Shown piece by piece: positions 41,075 to 49,923 of a stretch of DNA of 64,000 nt; position 1 is the first letter of the stretch, and each line of letters begins with the position of its first letter. The stretch is taken from NCBI RefSeq assembly GCF_000708755.2, contig NZ_JGVU02000002.1:1364001-1428000 (forward strand), written 5' to 3'. The notes beneath the pieces are model-generated. The model did not search any database. It saw nothing but the letters and a program-made list of their open reading frames with translations, and was not told the DNA's origin. Source of the DNA: Metabacillus indicus LMG 22858 (GTDB lineage Bacteria > Bacillota > Bacilli > Bacillales > Bacillaceae). Made by a program: the position numbers and the translations under genes.

Positions 41075-41111
41075 CTTTTGAAAAAAGAAGAGCAGGCAAT
41101 CGCTCTTCTTT
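41075..41111 (-). terminator. Terminator after obg
   Basis: Stem AAAGAAGAGC/GCTCTTCTTT (41084-41093 with 41102-41111), followed on the minus strand by TTTC. pheB starts only 34 bases on, so some readthrough is likely. Confidence 0.8.
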
Positions 41112-41116
41112 CATGA

Positions 41117-42403
41117 CTATTCAACAAATTCAAATTCAAAATCAAGCAGGCGCACAATATCGCCGTCTTTCGCTCCGCGCTGACGCAGGGCTTCATCGAC
41201 ACCAAGTCCGCGAAGCTGTCTTGCAAAGCGGCGGATGGATTCCTCGCGCTGGAAGTTTGTCATTTTGAAGAGATATTCAACTTTCTCCCCTGTAACATTA
41301 AACGTGCCGTCGCTGTCACGATTAATTTCAAACTCCGCTGCCTCTTTATCAAATTTATAAAGGACACGGTGATCAGACAGATCCTCTTCCTCATAAAGAG
41401 GGAACTCAGGCGTCTTCTCAATCGTATTCATCACTTCATAAAGCAGTTCGCGAACACCTTCGCGGGTAATGGCTGAAACAGGGAAAATCGGAAGGTCGTC
41501 CTCGAGCTTCTCTTTGAAGATCTTCAGATTTTCTTCTGACTCAGGCATGTCCATTTTGTTGGCGACAATAATCTGCGGTCTTTCAGTCAGGCGCAGGTTG
41601 TATTCTTTCAGCTCCGCATTGATCGTCAGATAATCCTCATAAGGATCACGGCCTTCGCCGCTCGACATGTCAATCACATGCACAATGACGCGTGTGCGCT
41701 CAATGTGGCGGAGGAACTGGTGACCAAGTCCAACACCTTCATGCGCCCCTTCGATCAGACCAGGAAGATCTGCCATAACGAAGCTGCGGCCATCGCCCGT
41801 TTCCACCACTCCAAGGTTTGGAACTAGCGTTGTAAAGTGGTATTCTGCAATTTTCGGCTTTGCCGAACTAACAACAGAAAGAAGCGTTGATTTTCCTACG
41901 CTCGGAAAACCGACCAGACCTACATCTGCAAGAAGCTTAAGCTCCATGATGATGTTGCGCTCCTGACCAGGCTCACCGTTTTCAGAAAGCTCCGGTGCCG
42001 GGTTGGCAGGAGTGGCAAAACGGCTGTTTCCGCGTCCTCCGCGTCCGCCTTTTGCAATAACAGCCTGCTGGCCGTGCTCTGTTAAATCAGCAATAACCGT
42101 TCTTGTTTCTTCTTCCATCACAACGGTGCCAGGCGGAACTTTGACAATCATCGCCTCCGCATTTCGCCCGTGCTGGTTTTTGGACATGCCGTGCTGTCCG
42201 CGGTCTGCTTTAAAGTGGCGCTGATAGCGGAAATCCATCAGTGTGCGCAGTCCTTCTTCCACCTGGAAAATGACATCTGCGCCTTTACCGCCGTCTCCGC
42301 CTGCAGGTCCGCCTTTCGGCACGTATTTTTCTCTGCGGAACGCGACAAGGCCATTGCCCCCGTCTCCGCCTTTCACATATATTTTCACCTGATCTATAAA
42401 CAT
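41117..42403 (-). CDS. obg: Obg/CgtA GTPase
   Basis: A 428-residue essential GTPase of ribosome maturation and stress signalling. N-terminal glycine-rich Obg fold ([29 protein letters not shown] across 8-40), G domain (G1 [10 protein letters not shown]3 [13 protein letters not shown]4 NKMD, G5 SAIT), and a C-terminal OCT domain. The start at 42403 ([13 protein letters not shown]) has GGAGGA upstream and gives the same length as B. subtilis Obg. It overlaps no longer with spo0B when this start is used; the gap is 22 bases. Confidence 0.97.
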   Translation of the reverse strand: MFIDQVKIYVKGGDGGNGLVAFRREKYVPKGGPAGGDGGKGADVIFQVEEGLRTLMDFRYQRHFKADRGQHGMSKNQHGRNAEAMIVKVPPGTVVMEEETRTVIADLTEHGQQAVIAKGGRGGRGNSRFATPANPAPELSENGEPGQERNIIMELKLLADVGLVGFPSVGKSTLLSVVSSAKPKIAEYHFTTLVPNLGVVETGDGRSFVMADLPGLIEGAHEGVGLGHQFLRHIERTRVIVHVIDMSSGEGRDPYEDYLTINAELKEYNLRLTERPQIIVANKMDMPESEENLKIFKEKLEDDLPIFPVSAITREGVRELLYEVMNTIEKTPEFPLYEEEDLSDHRVLYKFDKEAAEFEINRDSDGTFNVTGEKVEYLFKMTNFQREESIRRFARQLRGLGVDEALRQRGAKDGDIVRLLDFEFEFVE

Positions 42404-42425
42404 GGTAATCCTCCGTCCAAGCCAA

Positions 42426-42974
42426 TTATGCAAGTTCAACCGCAACGGTCAATTCATTCGGGGAAAGCTCATAGTGCTTCACTTCAACCCCGCTTTGCTC
42501 ATTTGCTTTCAGCCAGTTTAATAACAGTGCTTTATCTGTTATTATGCCGTTAAAGTCAAAAAAGAACCGGGCTTGTCTTTGATTGGCTTCTGTTTCTATT
42601 GTAATGCTCATATGATTTTCAGCGCAGCGGTCCGCAGCATCATCAAGAATCTGAAAGAAATGTCCGCACCAATCTGTAGCTGTCTGATCGAGTTCAGACA
42701 GATCACACGCAGTGCCGAGCACCTCGTATTCGAGGGCATACTGATGCCTGTGCCAGTTGAACGTCATCAGCATACTCGCAAACGAAAGCATCTTCAGATT
42801 GCAGAGCTTTGATTCATTCTGGGATTCAATCACAATTTCTTCGATAATCTGCTGTACGCGGTCATATTTATTCAGCGTTATGTTTCCTTTTAGTAACTGA
42901 AGTTTATTCATCCAGTCGTGGCGGGAATGACTCAGCACCTCGACAATATTCCACTCTTCATTTGTTTTTTTCAT
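42426..42974 (-). CDS. spo0B: Sporulation phosphotransferase Spo0B
   Basis: A 182-residue phosphotransferase that relays phosphate from Spo0F to Spo0A. The phosphorylated His is in [17 protein letters not shown] (His19 here), on the first helix of a four-helix bundle; the C-terminal half is a degenerate kinase-like fold without nucleotide motifs. It directly precedes obg in a two-gene unit, as in B. subtilis, linking Obg to sporulation onset. Confidence 0.95.
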   Translation of the reverse strand: MKKTNEEWNIVEVLSHSRHDWMNKLQLLKGNITLNKYDRVQQIIEEIVIESQNESKLCNLKMLSFASMLMTFNWHRHQYALEYEVLGTACDLSELDQTATDWCGHFFQILDDAADRCAENHMSITIETEANQRQARFFFDFNGIITDKALLLNWLKANEQSGVEVKHYELSPNELTVAVELA

Positions 42975-43051
42975 GTCGGCACTCCTGCTCCCTTATCTTT
43001 CTCTATTCATTTCTCTAGGAGTTTCAACTTGGAAACTGAATGTCGTACTAA

Positions 43052-43060
43052 ATTATAACA
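43052..43060 (-). promoter_or_regulatory. Extended -10 promoter for spo0B-obg
   Basis: Minus strand TGTTATAAT without a clear -35, about 78 bases upstream of the spo0B start. The leader contains a short inverted repeat AGTTTC/GAAACT (43020-43037). Confidence 0.55.
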
Positions 43061-43159
43061 AACAATCCAGGGGAAAATAAGGGCAATTTGAAAAAAGCAG
43101 AAGGAATCAGCTAGATGGGGGGTATTGAATGAGGCTGCCATCGTTTGCATTTAATAAAC

Positions 43160-43192
43160 AAAAGAAAAACTCTAACCAGGGGCTAGAGTTTT
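43160..43192 (-). terminator. Terminator after rpmA
   Basis: Stem AAAACTCTA/TAGAGTTTT (43166-43174 with 43184-43192), followed on the minus strand by TCTTTTG. Confidence 0.85.
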
Positions 43193-43202
43193 CCTAAAGA
43201 AA

Positions 43203-43496
43203 TTATGCTTCTTGTGCTACAGGATATACGCTAACTTTTTTGCGGTCACGTCCGAAACGCTCGAAACGCACAACTCCGTCCACTTTCGCGAAAAGAGTGT
43301 CGTCGCCGCCGCGGCCAACGTTTTCACCTGGATAAATTTTCGTACCGCGCTGACGGAAAAGGATAGAACCACCGCTTACGAATTCGCCATCTGCACTCTT
43401 AGCGCCAAGACGCTTAGAGATTGAATCACGTCCGTTCTTAGTAGAACCTACTCCTTTTTTAGAAGCGAAGAACTGAAGATCTAAAGTTAAAAACAT
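43203..43496 (-). CDS. rpmA: Ribosomal protein L27 with cleavable N-terminal leader
   Basis: A 97-residue large-subunit protein near the peptidyl-transferase centre. It carries the Firmicute leader [10 protein letters not shown], cut before [15 protein letters not shown] to expose the functional N-terminus. The rest ([29 protein letters not shown]) is canonical. The protease that removes the leader, Prp, is encoded immediately upstream in the same operon. Confidence 0.98.
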   Translation of the reverse strand: MFLTLDLQFFASKKGVGSTKNGRDSISKRLGAKSADGEFVSGGSILFRQRGTKIYPGENVGRGGDDTLFAKVDGVVRFERFGRDRKKVSVYPVAQEA

Positions 43497-43497
43497 T

Positions 43498-43851
43498 CTA
43501 GTCCACCTCCTGCTGGTTGTTATTTATAACAATGTGTATGAAATGCCCGTAGCTAAGTTCAATTGACTGCAGAGAAACAAGCATTCCCTCAAGCAGAAGC
43601 TGTGCCTTGCCGGCTGCTTCCTGCTCAAGTTCCTGCGGCAGCTGAAACGAAAGATATCCTCCGTCGCCGCCCTGATCGACAATCGGCGTTATGCCTGTTA
43701 ATTTATGTACTGCATTAACAGCGCCGAATACGACAGCAGATGCTCCAGCACAGACAATGTCCTTGCCGTGAACATCGAAATCGGCATGTCCAGATAATGT
43801 AAACGATTCAATTAAGCCGCTGCTGGAGCGGTTAATGACTGCTTTTATCAT
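43498..43851 (-). CDS. prp: Ribosomal-processing cysteine protease Prp
   Basis: A 117-residue protease (YsxB) that trims the L27 leader, required for ribosome assembly in leader-carrying Firmicutes. The catalytic pair is His22 in [12 protein letters not shown] and Cys34 in [10 protein letters not shown]. It lies between rplU and rpmA, with one base between its stop and the rpmA start, so its synthesis is matched to its substrate. Confidence 0.95.
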   Translation of the reverse strand: MIKAVINRSSSGLIESFTLSGHADFDVHGKDIVCAGASAVVFGAVNAVHKLTGITPIVDQGGDGGYLSFQLPQELEQEAAGKAQLLLEGMLVSLQSIELSYGHFIHIVINNNQQEVD

Positions 43852-43862
43852 CTTAAAAAGCC

Positions 43863-44171
43863 TTATGCGTTGATTGCATCAATAACAAGTTTCGTGTATG
43901 GCTGACGATGACCTTGCTTTTTGCGGTAGTTTTTCTTAGCCTTGTATTTGAATACAGTGATCTTTTTAGCGCGGCCCTGTTTTTCAACTTTCGCTGTAAC
44001 AGTCGCACCAGCAACGATCGGGCTTCCAACTTTCACGTCATCTCCGCCGATGAATAATACTCGGTCAAAAGTAACAGTGTCGCCTTGCTCACCAGCAAGC
44101 TTTTCAACGTAGATCGCCTGACCAGCTTCTACCTTGATTTGTTTGCCACCAGTTTCAATAATTGCGTACAT
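43863..44171 (-). CDS. rplU: Ribosomal protein L21
   Basis: A 102-residue protein ([18 protein letters not shown] ... [19 protein letters not shown]) that binds 23S rRNA in the large subunit. It is the first gene of rplU-prp-rpmA, behind a structured leader that probably lets L21 or another ribosomal protein repress its own operon. Confidence 0.98.
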   Translation of the reverse strand: MYAIIETGGKQIKVEAGQAIYVEKLAGEQGDTVTFDRVLFIGGDDVKVGSPIVAGATVTAKVEKQGRAKKITVFKYKAKKNYRKKQGHRQPYTKLVIDAINA

Positions 44172-44286
44172 TCCTATGCACCTCCTAATTAGACTCAGAC
44201 TCGCCAGCAGACAGGTGTTCCGGATGAACCGAAAGGCTTAAAACCTGCATCTGAGCGGTTGTAGCACGGGTGCTACAATCAATAAC
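44172..44286 (-). promoter_or_regulatory. L21-type ribosomal protein leader of rplU-prp-rpmA
   Basis: The transcribed leader contains a perfect 9-bp hairpin TTGTAGCAC/GTGCTACAA (44259-44267 with 44270-44278), a GGTTTTAAGCCTTTCGG segment and a second region before the GGAGGTG ribosome site. This fits the L21 leader recalled from Firmicutes. The binding protein is not determined by the sequence. Confidence 0.7.
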
Positions 44287-44292
44287 ATAACA

Positions 44293-44322
44293 ATACTATC
44301 AAAAGCAGGCTATCTGTGTCAA
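44293..44322 (-). promoter_or_regulatory. Sigma-A promoter of rplU operon
   Basis: Minus strand TTGACA (44322-44317), 18-base spacer, TAGTAT (44298-44293). The -35 follows the rng stop codon without a gap. Confidence 0.75.
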
Positions 44323-45753
44323 TCACATTTTCTCTTTCTTTTTCAGCAGGCGGATAATTTCTTCCGCGTCTCCCTGGTGAATAATTCTGTATGTGCGTGA
44401 TTCAGATGAAGGATTTAGGAAGATGCGAAAGCGCAAAACGCTCTCAAGGCGCTTAATATGTTCGTCCTGTTCTCCCCTGAAAATCCGCGCCGCGTCTGCC
44501 GGAAGCTCGACTAAAACAGCTTCATGCTCCATATACTGACGCTCCCACAGCTCCCGCTCAAGCCTGAACGCTGTCGTTTCCGCTGAAACGACCGTACCGG
44601 TGCCGCTGCAGTGCGGGCAGGGGCTCATCAGCAGGGAGGCAAGATCCGGCCGCACTCTTTTTCTTGTCATCTGAAAGATATTCATCTGGGTAAACCCGAT
44701 AATCCTTGACTGCACCTTATCACGCTTAGCCTCTTTCAGCATTTGTGAGAGCACAGCCTGCCTGTCCTCCTGCCTGTCCATATCAATAAAATCAATGATG
44801 ATCATTCCGCTCAGATTGCGGAGCCTGATCTGGCGGGCGGCTTCCTTTGCAGCTGCAAGATTTGTCTTCAGCACTGTATCCTGAAGAGAGCTCTTGCCGG
44901 AAAATTTCCCTGTATTAACATCAATGACTGCCATGGCTTCAGTCTTGTCGATCACAAGGTACGAGCCATTAGACAGCCAAACAATCCTCTTGAGAGCTTT
45001 CTCTATTTCCTGTTCAACATCATACGCTTCAAAAATCGGCTGCTTAGACTGGTGAAAGATAACCTCCGTCCCGCTGCACCACGCTTTAAGATCCAGAGCA
45101 AGCTCACTCTCATCACAGACGATCCGGTCAATTTCCCCAAGGTCATACTCCCGCAGCATCCGGTCAAAAAACGGCGTGCCCTCGGCAAGCAGACATGGCA
45201 CTTTATCCGGTTTCTTACTATTTGCTTCTTCGTATTTCCCTTTCAAATAATCAAATTCACGCCTGAGTTCCTCTTTCTCTCTTCCGTTTGCCGCGGTTCT
45301 GAATACAAGGCCTTCACCTTCCTTGCAAAGAGAGGCTCCGATGGCAAGCAGCCTCTCTCTTTCAGCGGAGTCTTCAATTTTTTTCGAGACGGCTGTATAT
45401 CCAGAATCAGGCATATAAACAAGATACTGTCCGCCAAACTCCAATTTTGCTGTTAGTTTTGGCCCCTTATGATCTGTCGCCTCTTTTACCACCTGAACGA
45501 TGATCTGCTGTCCTTCTCTTATTCTTTTTTCCATAGAGGAAGGAAGGTCGTGGACAGACAGATAGCCGTTTTTCTCGGACCCAATATCAACAAACGCAGC
45601 CGCCATTCCCTTCAGAACATTTAAAACACGGCCCGCGTAAATGGCGCCGGCCGTTTCATGTATATGATGAATGTGTATCTCCTGGATCTGGCTGTCTTCA
45701 AGCAGCGCGCAGCGGTTCTCGCTGCCCTTTGCATTGAAAAGTAACGTACGCAA
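44323..45753 (-). CDS. rng: Ribonuclease E/G family protein
   Basis: A 476-residue RNase G-like endoribonuclease. It has an S1 domain (about 35-110, IYAGRVLNVLKGMAAAFVDIG with GYL), the catalytic aspartates in VIDVNTGKFSGK and IIIDFIDM, and the zinc-link motif in CPHCSGTG that holds the dimer in the E. coli enzymes. Such enzymes cleave AU-rich single-stranded RNA in mRNA decay and rRNA processing. B. subtilis lacks this family and uses RNases Y and J instead, so here the two systems probably coexist. It lies between spoIVFB and rplU. Confidence 0.9.
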   Translation of the reverse strand: MRTLLFNAKGSENRCALLEDSQIQEIHIHHIHETAGAIYAGRVLNVLKGMAAAFVDIGSEKNGYLSVHDLPSSMEKRIREGQQIIVQVVKEATDHKGPKLTAKLEFGGQYLVYMPDSGYTAVSKKIEDSAERERLLAIGASLCKEGEGLVFRTAANGREKEELRREFDYLKGKYEEANSKKPDKVPCLLAEGTPFFDRMLREYDLGEIDRIVCDESELALDLKAWCSGTEVIFHQSKQPIFEAYDVEQEIEKALKRIVWLSNGSYLVIDKTEAMAVIDVNTGKFSGKSSLQDTVLKTNLAAAKEAARQIRLRNLSGMIIIDFIDMDRQEDRQAVLSQMLKEAKRDKVQSRIIGFTQMNIFQMTRKRVRPDLASLLMSPCPHCSGTGTVVSAETTAFRLERELWERQYMEHEAVLVELPADAARIFRGEQDEHIKRLESVLRFRIFLNPSSESRTYRIIHQGDAEEIIRLLKKKEKM

Positions 45754-45812
45754 TGAAACATCCTCATTTCTATAAGTGCTTTCTCTTATTTACTCATTTT
45801 ATGAGGCCAGCG

Positions 45813-46679
45813 TCAATAGAGGTAGTTCAGCTCACCGACTGTCGACTGCACGCGTTTATCGGCAAAATAAGCATGCAGCAGCTCATTCTCATCAAGCTCA
45901 AACAGTTTTTTTCCGTCACGTTCAACAATAATTGGATGCTTGCATCCCCGCCTGAACTTCAGGAGGGTCTGATAGATCATCTCATCCTCATCTACTACAA
46001 TCGGCTCAAGGATTCCCGGGTCCTGTTTATTGCCGTAATACCTCTCAAGCAAAAAACGCATGCTTACAAAGCTTCGGTGTTTGTATTCAGTATATAAGGA
46101 ATAGATGAGAAATCCTGCAATGATCCAGACATTCAGCTGCTGCGGAGAGAACAGGAGAAAAAACAGCAAATACACTGCAAGAAAGACAGCTGACACAAGC
46201 AGCATCAATTTGTGGGCCTCCTGATAGGACCGCCTCACGGAAACAAACAAAAACAGCAGCTTTCCGCCATCCAGCGGCCAGATCGGCAGCAGATTAAACA
46301 GAAAGATCATTCCGTTGTAAAACGTAAAAAGCTGAAATGTTTCCGGGCTCATATAGCCTGCTGAAAACAAAAGAAAGGCAGCTCCCTGCAGAGGAAGATG
46401 CTGAAACGGTCCCGCAGCAATCGTAATAAGCTCTTCCTTCAGCGGCCTGTTCCCATGCTCCTCAACTTCTGCAACCCCTCCAAATGGAAGGAGGACAATT
46501 GATTTCAGCCTCCAGTCAAAATGTCTTGCAGCCATCGCGTGCCCAAGCTCATGCACAAGAATGATCACAAGCAGAATCAGCAGTGACTGAAAGTGGGCAG
46601 TCATGACTGAGATTCCCATGATCAGCCATAGAATGGGGTGAATATGAATGTGAAGAAACACAGACAAATATTTATTCAA
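45813..46679 (-). CDS. spoIVFB: Pro-sigma-K processing metalloprotease SpoIVFB
   Basis: A 288-residue site-2-protease-type intramembrane zinc protease. It has zinc motif LVHELGHAMAARH (about 42-54), the third ligand region NLLPIWPLDGGKLL, six hydrophobic segments, and a C-terminal CBS-like domain (about 220-288) that senses ATP. It releases active sigma-K in the mother cell and is held inactive by SpoIVFA and BofA. The gene overlaps spoIVFA by 8 bases. Length equals B. subtilis SpoIVFB. Confidence 0.96.
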   Translation of the reverse strand: MNKYLSVFLHIHIHPILWLIMGISVMTAHFQSLLILLVIILVHELGHAMAARHFDWRLKSIVLLPFGGVAEVEEHGNRPLKEELITIAAGPFQHLPLQGAAFLLFSAGYMSPETFQLFTFYNGMIFLFNLLPIWPLDGGKLLFLFVSVRRSYQEAHKLMLLVSAVFLAVYLLFFLLFSPQQLNVWIIAGFLIYSLYTEYKHRSFVSMRFLLERYYGNKQDPGILEPIVVDEDEMIYQTLLKFRRGCKHPIIVERDGKKLFELDENELLHAYFADKRVQSTVGELNYLY

Positions 46680-47448
46680 AGGAGATCACCTGTATTGGGT
46701 CTATAAATTGCTCACCCTTTTTAATAGCAAAATAATACGTTCCCTTCTGATCTTCTGCTGCTTTGATTTTACCGATTTCCTTTCCGTTTTCAACGAAGTC
46801 ATATAGGGAGACCTGCACTTCTTCGAGGTTTCCGTACCAGCTTTCTGTTGAATCGTCATGCTGGACGACAACCGTCAGACCTGACTCTTCCTTCTTTCCA
46901 ATTTCAATGACAACCCCTTCATTCATCGCTTCAACAAGCGTGCTGCTTGTTTCAACCATGACACCCTGGCCGTTATCTTCAAACGTTTCAAGCACCTTGC
47001 CTGACGCAGGAGCGGTATACTGGTCTGAAGCAGGCTGTTTGTCAGCAGCAGGCTTGATCAGAGCCAGCGGGTCTCCGAACTGTTCCCCGTACCATTTCGA
47101 TAGTCTCGCAAACTGGAACTCTTCTTCAAACGTGCCTGTTACAACATGCTGAACTTTTTCAAACGGAGGCGAATCATTTTTAAACACAATCGCTGATACC
47201 AGCACAAGACAGGCGCCGATCAGCAGCTTGAACATGAACACATCCGGCTTAAACAGCGGATGCTGTCCTCCCCCGCCGCCACTGCCGGGATCGTACGAAT
47301 GATACGCAGCGCCGCTGTATTTCTCCTCATCATCCGTGTAAGGAAGAGCTGAAAACGGTTTGGGATCCCGTTTAGAAGCGTCTCCCAAACGGAGCTCCCG
47401 TTTTCTCTTCGCCATTTTTTTCCGCAGATCATCCGCACGATTTCCCAT
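46672..47448 (-). CDS. spoIVFA: SpoIVFA, inhibitor/scaffold of SpoIVFB
   Basis: A 258-residue protein with a basic cytoplasmic N-terminus (MGNRADDLRKKMAKRKREL), one membrane segment (about 75-92, MFKLLIGACLVLVSAIVF) and an external LytM/M23-like domain (about 140-255, ending VENGKEIGKIK ... TYYFAIKKG) that lacks metal ligands. It anchors BofA and SpoIVFB and is cut by SpoIVB to release the checkpoint. The start at 47448 has GGGAG upstream; earlier in-frame starts at 47475 and 47460 are possible. A sigma-E promoter lies upstream. Confidence 0.92.
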   Translation of the reverse strand: MGNRADDLRKKMAKRKRELRLGDASKRDPKPFSALPYTDDEEKYSGAAYHSYDPGSGGGGGQHPLFKPDVFMFKLLIGACLVLVSAIVFKNDSPPFEKVQHVVTGTFEEEFQFARLSKWYGEQFGDPLALIKPAADKQPASDQYTAPASGKVLETFEDNGQGVMVETSSTLVEAMNEGVVIEIGKKEESGLTVVVQHDDSTESWYGNLEEVQVSLYDFVENGKEIGKIKAAEDQKGTYYFAIKKGEQFIDPIQVISFE

Positions 47449-47482
47449 TGCAGCTCCCATCCCCTCATAGCACATTTACTGC

Positions 47483-47511
47483 ATCATATGCCTTGTCCGA
47501 CGGGTTTATGA
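47483..47511 (-). promoter_or_regulatory. Sigma-E promoter of spoIVFA-spoIVFB
   Basis: Minus strand TCATAAA, 14-base spacer, CATATGAT, a good sigma-E match, 35 bases upstream of the chosen spoIVFA start, consistent with mother-cell expression. Confidence 0.65.
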
Positions 47512-47566
47512 CAAGCTGTGATACAAAAGCGCAAGCACCTTTTTCAGATCCGATAGGCAGATAAGA

Positions 47567-47606
47567 ATCCGGCAGAAAAGTCCGATTTTGACTTTTTTGC
47601 CGGATT
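47567..47606. repeat. Long inverted repeat upstream of spoIVFA
   Basis: Two 17-base arms (47567-47583 and 47590-47606, arm AATCCGGCAGAAAAGTC) match at 16 of 17 positions around a 6-base loop. Neither side has an adjoining T-tract, so it is not a normal terminator. Plus-strand RNA would pair throughout using one G-U pair. Confidence 0.7.
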
Positions 47607-47694
47607 TGTTCTGACAGAGGATCTAGGCGCTTCCGCTTGCCGATGATGACTTTGTTATGTTAGCCCCTATTATTCTTTATAATTTACTTAACAA

Positions 47695-47728
47695 CGAAAA
47701 AAACAGCCTCCCTGAATTAAGGAGACTG
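47695..47728 (-). terminator. Terminator after minD
   Basis: Minus-strand stem CAGTCTCC/GGAGGCTG with one G-U pair, followed by TTTTTTTCG. Confidence 0.8.
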
Positions 47729-47733
47729 CCTGT

Positions 47734-48540
47734 TTATACTCTTACACCGAAAAAGCGTTTGATTTTTGTAAACATGCCCGGATTTGCATCCTCAAGCGAC
47801 TGAAGAGGAACGGCTTCGCCAAGGATCCGGCGCGCGATGTTCCGGTAGGCAATAGATGCGCGGTTTGAAGCGTCCATTGCGATCGGTTCGCCTTTATTGG
47901 AAGCTTTAATGACATCATCATCATCCGCTACAATCCCAATGAGGTCAATCGACAGATGAGCAACAATATCATCTATATCAAGCATATCGCCGTCTTTCAC
48001 AAGATGATTCCGTATACGGTTAATCACAAGTTTTGGAGGTTCAATGCCTTCTTCACGTTCAAGCAGTCCGATAATGCGGTCTGCATCCCGCACAGCAGAC
48101 GTTTCCGGAGTTGTTACGACAATTGCCTTGTCCGCCCCTGCGACTGCGTTTTTAAAGCCCTGCTCAATGCCTGCCGGACAGTCAATGACGATATAATCAT
48201 AGTCCTGTTTCAGCTCATCAACAAGCTTTTTCATCTGGTCAGGATTCACAGCCGACTTGTCGCTCGTCTGAGCAGCAGGAAGCAGGTAAAGCCTGTCTTC
48301 AAAGCGTTTATCTTTAACCAGGGCCTGATGAATTTTGCAACGCCCTTCGACAACATCCACCAGATCATAAATGATCCGGTTTTCAAGTCCCATTACAACA
48401 TCCAGGTTGCGAAGACCGATGTCTGTATCAATGAGACATACCCGTTTTCCTAAAATCGCCAATGATGTTCCTAGATTGGCAGAAGTCGTTGTTTTTCCAA
48501 CTCCGCCTTTGCCAGAGGTAATAACGATTGCCTCACCCAC
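47734..48540 (-). CDS. minD: Septum-site determining ATPase MinD
   Basis: A 268-residue deviant Walker ATPase (SGKGGVGKTTTSANLG) with TDIGLRNLDVVMGLENR and DCPAGIEQGF, ending in the amphipathic membrane-targeting helix FTKIKRFFGVRV. It recruits MinC to membranes to block polar division; in Bacillus it is placed by DivIVA/MinJ rather than by MinE. It follows minC by two bases. Confidence 0.97.
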   Translation of the reverse strand: MGEAIVITSGKGGVGKTTTSANLGTSLAILGKRVCLIDTDIGLRNLDVVMGLENRIIYDLVDVVEGRCKIHQALVKDKRFEDRLYLLPAAQTSDKSAVNPDQMKKLVDELKQDYDYIVIDCPAGIEQGFKNAVAGADKAIVVTTPETSAVRDADRIIGLLEREEGIEPPKLVINRIRNHLVKDGDMLDIDDIVAHLSIDLIGIVADDDDVIKASNKGEPIAMDASNRASIAYRNIARRILGEAVPLQSLEDANPGMFTKIKRFFGVRV

Positions 48541-48542
48541 GG

Positions 48543-49226
48543 TTAAATTCCTCCCTCAAACCTTGTCAATTCAGGTCGTAAATGAGTTAACTGCTGCAGC
48601 CGGTCAATGACGATCGACTCGCTTTCATCTATGTACGCACATTCCATCTCATGCGTTTCTTCCCGGTCATAATCAGGCGCTCTGCCGACTGTCGAGCCAA
48701 TCCGGATTTGCGACGGCATCATCACGGATGCGGCAATGACAGCTGAGCTCTTCCCGTTATATCCGGCATGAGCAATTCCTCTGAGTGTTCCCATAATGAA
48801 GATGTTGCCCCCGGCAATCACTGTGCCGCCGGGATTCACATCTCCTATCAAAAGAAGATCACCGTCAACCTTCAGAACCTGGCCTGAGCGGATGACCTTT
48901 GCCGCAGAAACGATTTCCGCTTCTTTTTTCATGCGTGCGGCATGTTCTTTTGTAACCACATTGCTTTCAAATGTTTCAACAACCAGATTCCGCTTTTTCT
49001 GGATCACAGCCTCAATTTGTTCCTGATGGTTTCTGTGAAGCAGACGGTTGCCCGCTTTAACGTTAACGGTGATCGTTGGCCCATCTTCATGTATATACTG
49101 TTTTAGAGACAGCATCTGATCAAGATCATTCAGCAGTTCTTCAAACGAACACGAATCATCAAGATGCAGGGTTAGGCCGTCTTTCGTGCCTTTTATCGTG
49201 ACATAATGCTGTTTTTGAGCCTTCAT
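48543..49226 (-). CDS. minC: Septum-site determining protein MinC
   Basis: A 227-residue FtsZ inhibitor: N-terminal FtsZ-binding domain (1-105, [20 protein letters not shown]) and C-terminal beta-helix (about 115-220) with [29 protein letters not shown] across 140-168, which dimerises and binds MinD. The start at 49226 has GAGGTG upstream; the open frame to 49292 has no support. Confidence 0.96.
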   Translation of the reverse strand: MKAQKQHYVTIKGTKDGLTLHLDDSCSFEELLNDLDQMLSLKQYIHEDGPTITVNVKAGNRLLHRNHQEQIEAVIQKKRNLVVETFESNVVTKEHAARMKKEAEIVSAAKVIRSGQVLKVDGDLLLIGDVNPGGTVIAGGNIFIMGTLRGIAHAGYNGKSSAVIAASVMMPSQIRIGSTVGRAPDYDREETHEMECAYIDESESIVIDRLQQLTHLRPELTRFEGGI

Positions 49227-49401
49227 GACGTTCACCTCAACGACTATACAATTTCGACAGATCGATGCCTTCTTCCTCTTTTTAAAACGCAATTTCTGAA
49301 ACTTTGTCCGTTTCCTGATTCAGGAAGAATGGATCACAAGCAGTACTCATTTCACCCGGCCATCTGTTTGCACAGGCCGTAATCTGCTGTCAGATTACAG
49401 T

Positions 49402-49923
49402 CTACAAATCGTCCATATAGTCCCTTTTCACTTTTGAAATAAAACGGCTCATCGGATAGATCAGGACGATGGCGCCAACTGAGTTTGCAAGAATCGTCGG
49501 AAGAAGCCTCAGATTTGTAAAATCATAGAATGGCAGATTCGAATAGCCGATCAGCATCTGAATGCCGTAAGAATAAAATTCCAGAAGAGTCACTGCCAGC
49601 AGAGACAGGAAAAGCACAACAAGCATGTTCCCCTGAAGAGCCTTCAGCGCTTTTGAGATCAGGTAGGCAAACAGCGGATAGGCAAACAAATAGATGCCGA
49701 GGATTTCGGTATACACAATATCATGCAGCAGACCGAAAACCATCCCGTAGATAATCCCCATCTTCTGGCTGTAGTAAGCCGTAATAAAAACGATGGAAAG
49801 CATCACAAATCTCGGGATAATCACTTGATCTTCAGATGTAAACGGAAGCTCAATCAGATCGGTAAACGTGCTTTCCGATATAAAAACGAACAAAATGAAA
49901 AGAGGAAGGAGGATACGGTTCAT
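49402..49923 (-). CDS. mreD: Rod-shape protein MreD
   Basis: A 173-residue membrane protein with five or six hydrophobic segments. It works with MreC, MreB and RodA/PBP2-type enzymes in lateral wall synthesis. Sequence conservation is low in this family; the call rests on size, topology and the 4-base overlap with mreC. The motif GMVFGLLHDIVYTEILG is typical. Confidence 0.93.
   Translation of the reverse strand: MNRILLPLFILFVFISESTFTDLIELPFTSEDQVIIPRFVMLSIVFITAYYSQKMGIIYGMVFGLLHDIVYTEILGIYLFAYPLFAYLISKALKALQGNMLVVLFLSLLAVTLLEFYSYGIQMLIGYSNLPFYDFTNLRLLPTILANSVGAIVLIYPMSRFISKVKRDYMDDL

Noticed and set aside
42404-42445. N-terminal extension of Obg overlapping spo0B
   Set aside because: The ATG at 42403 has a GGAGGA site and gives the standard Obg N-terminus.
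49378-49397. GTAATCTG/CAGATTAC hairpin in the gap between minC and mreD as a terminator
   Set aside because: The stem is short and no T-tract follows on either strand.
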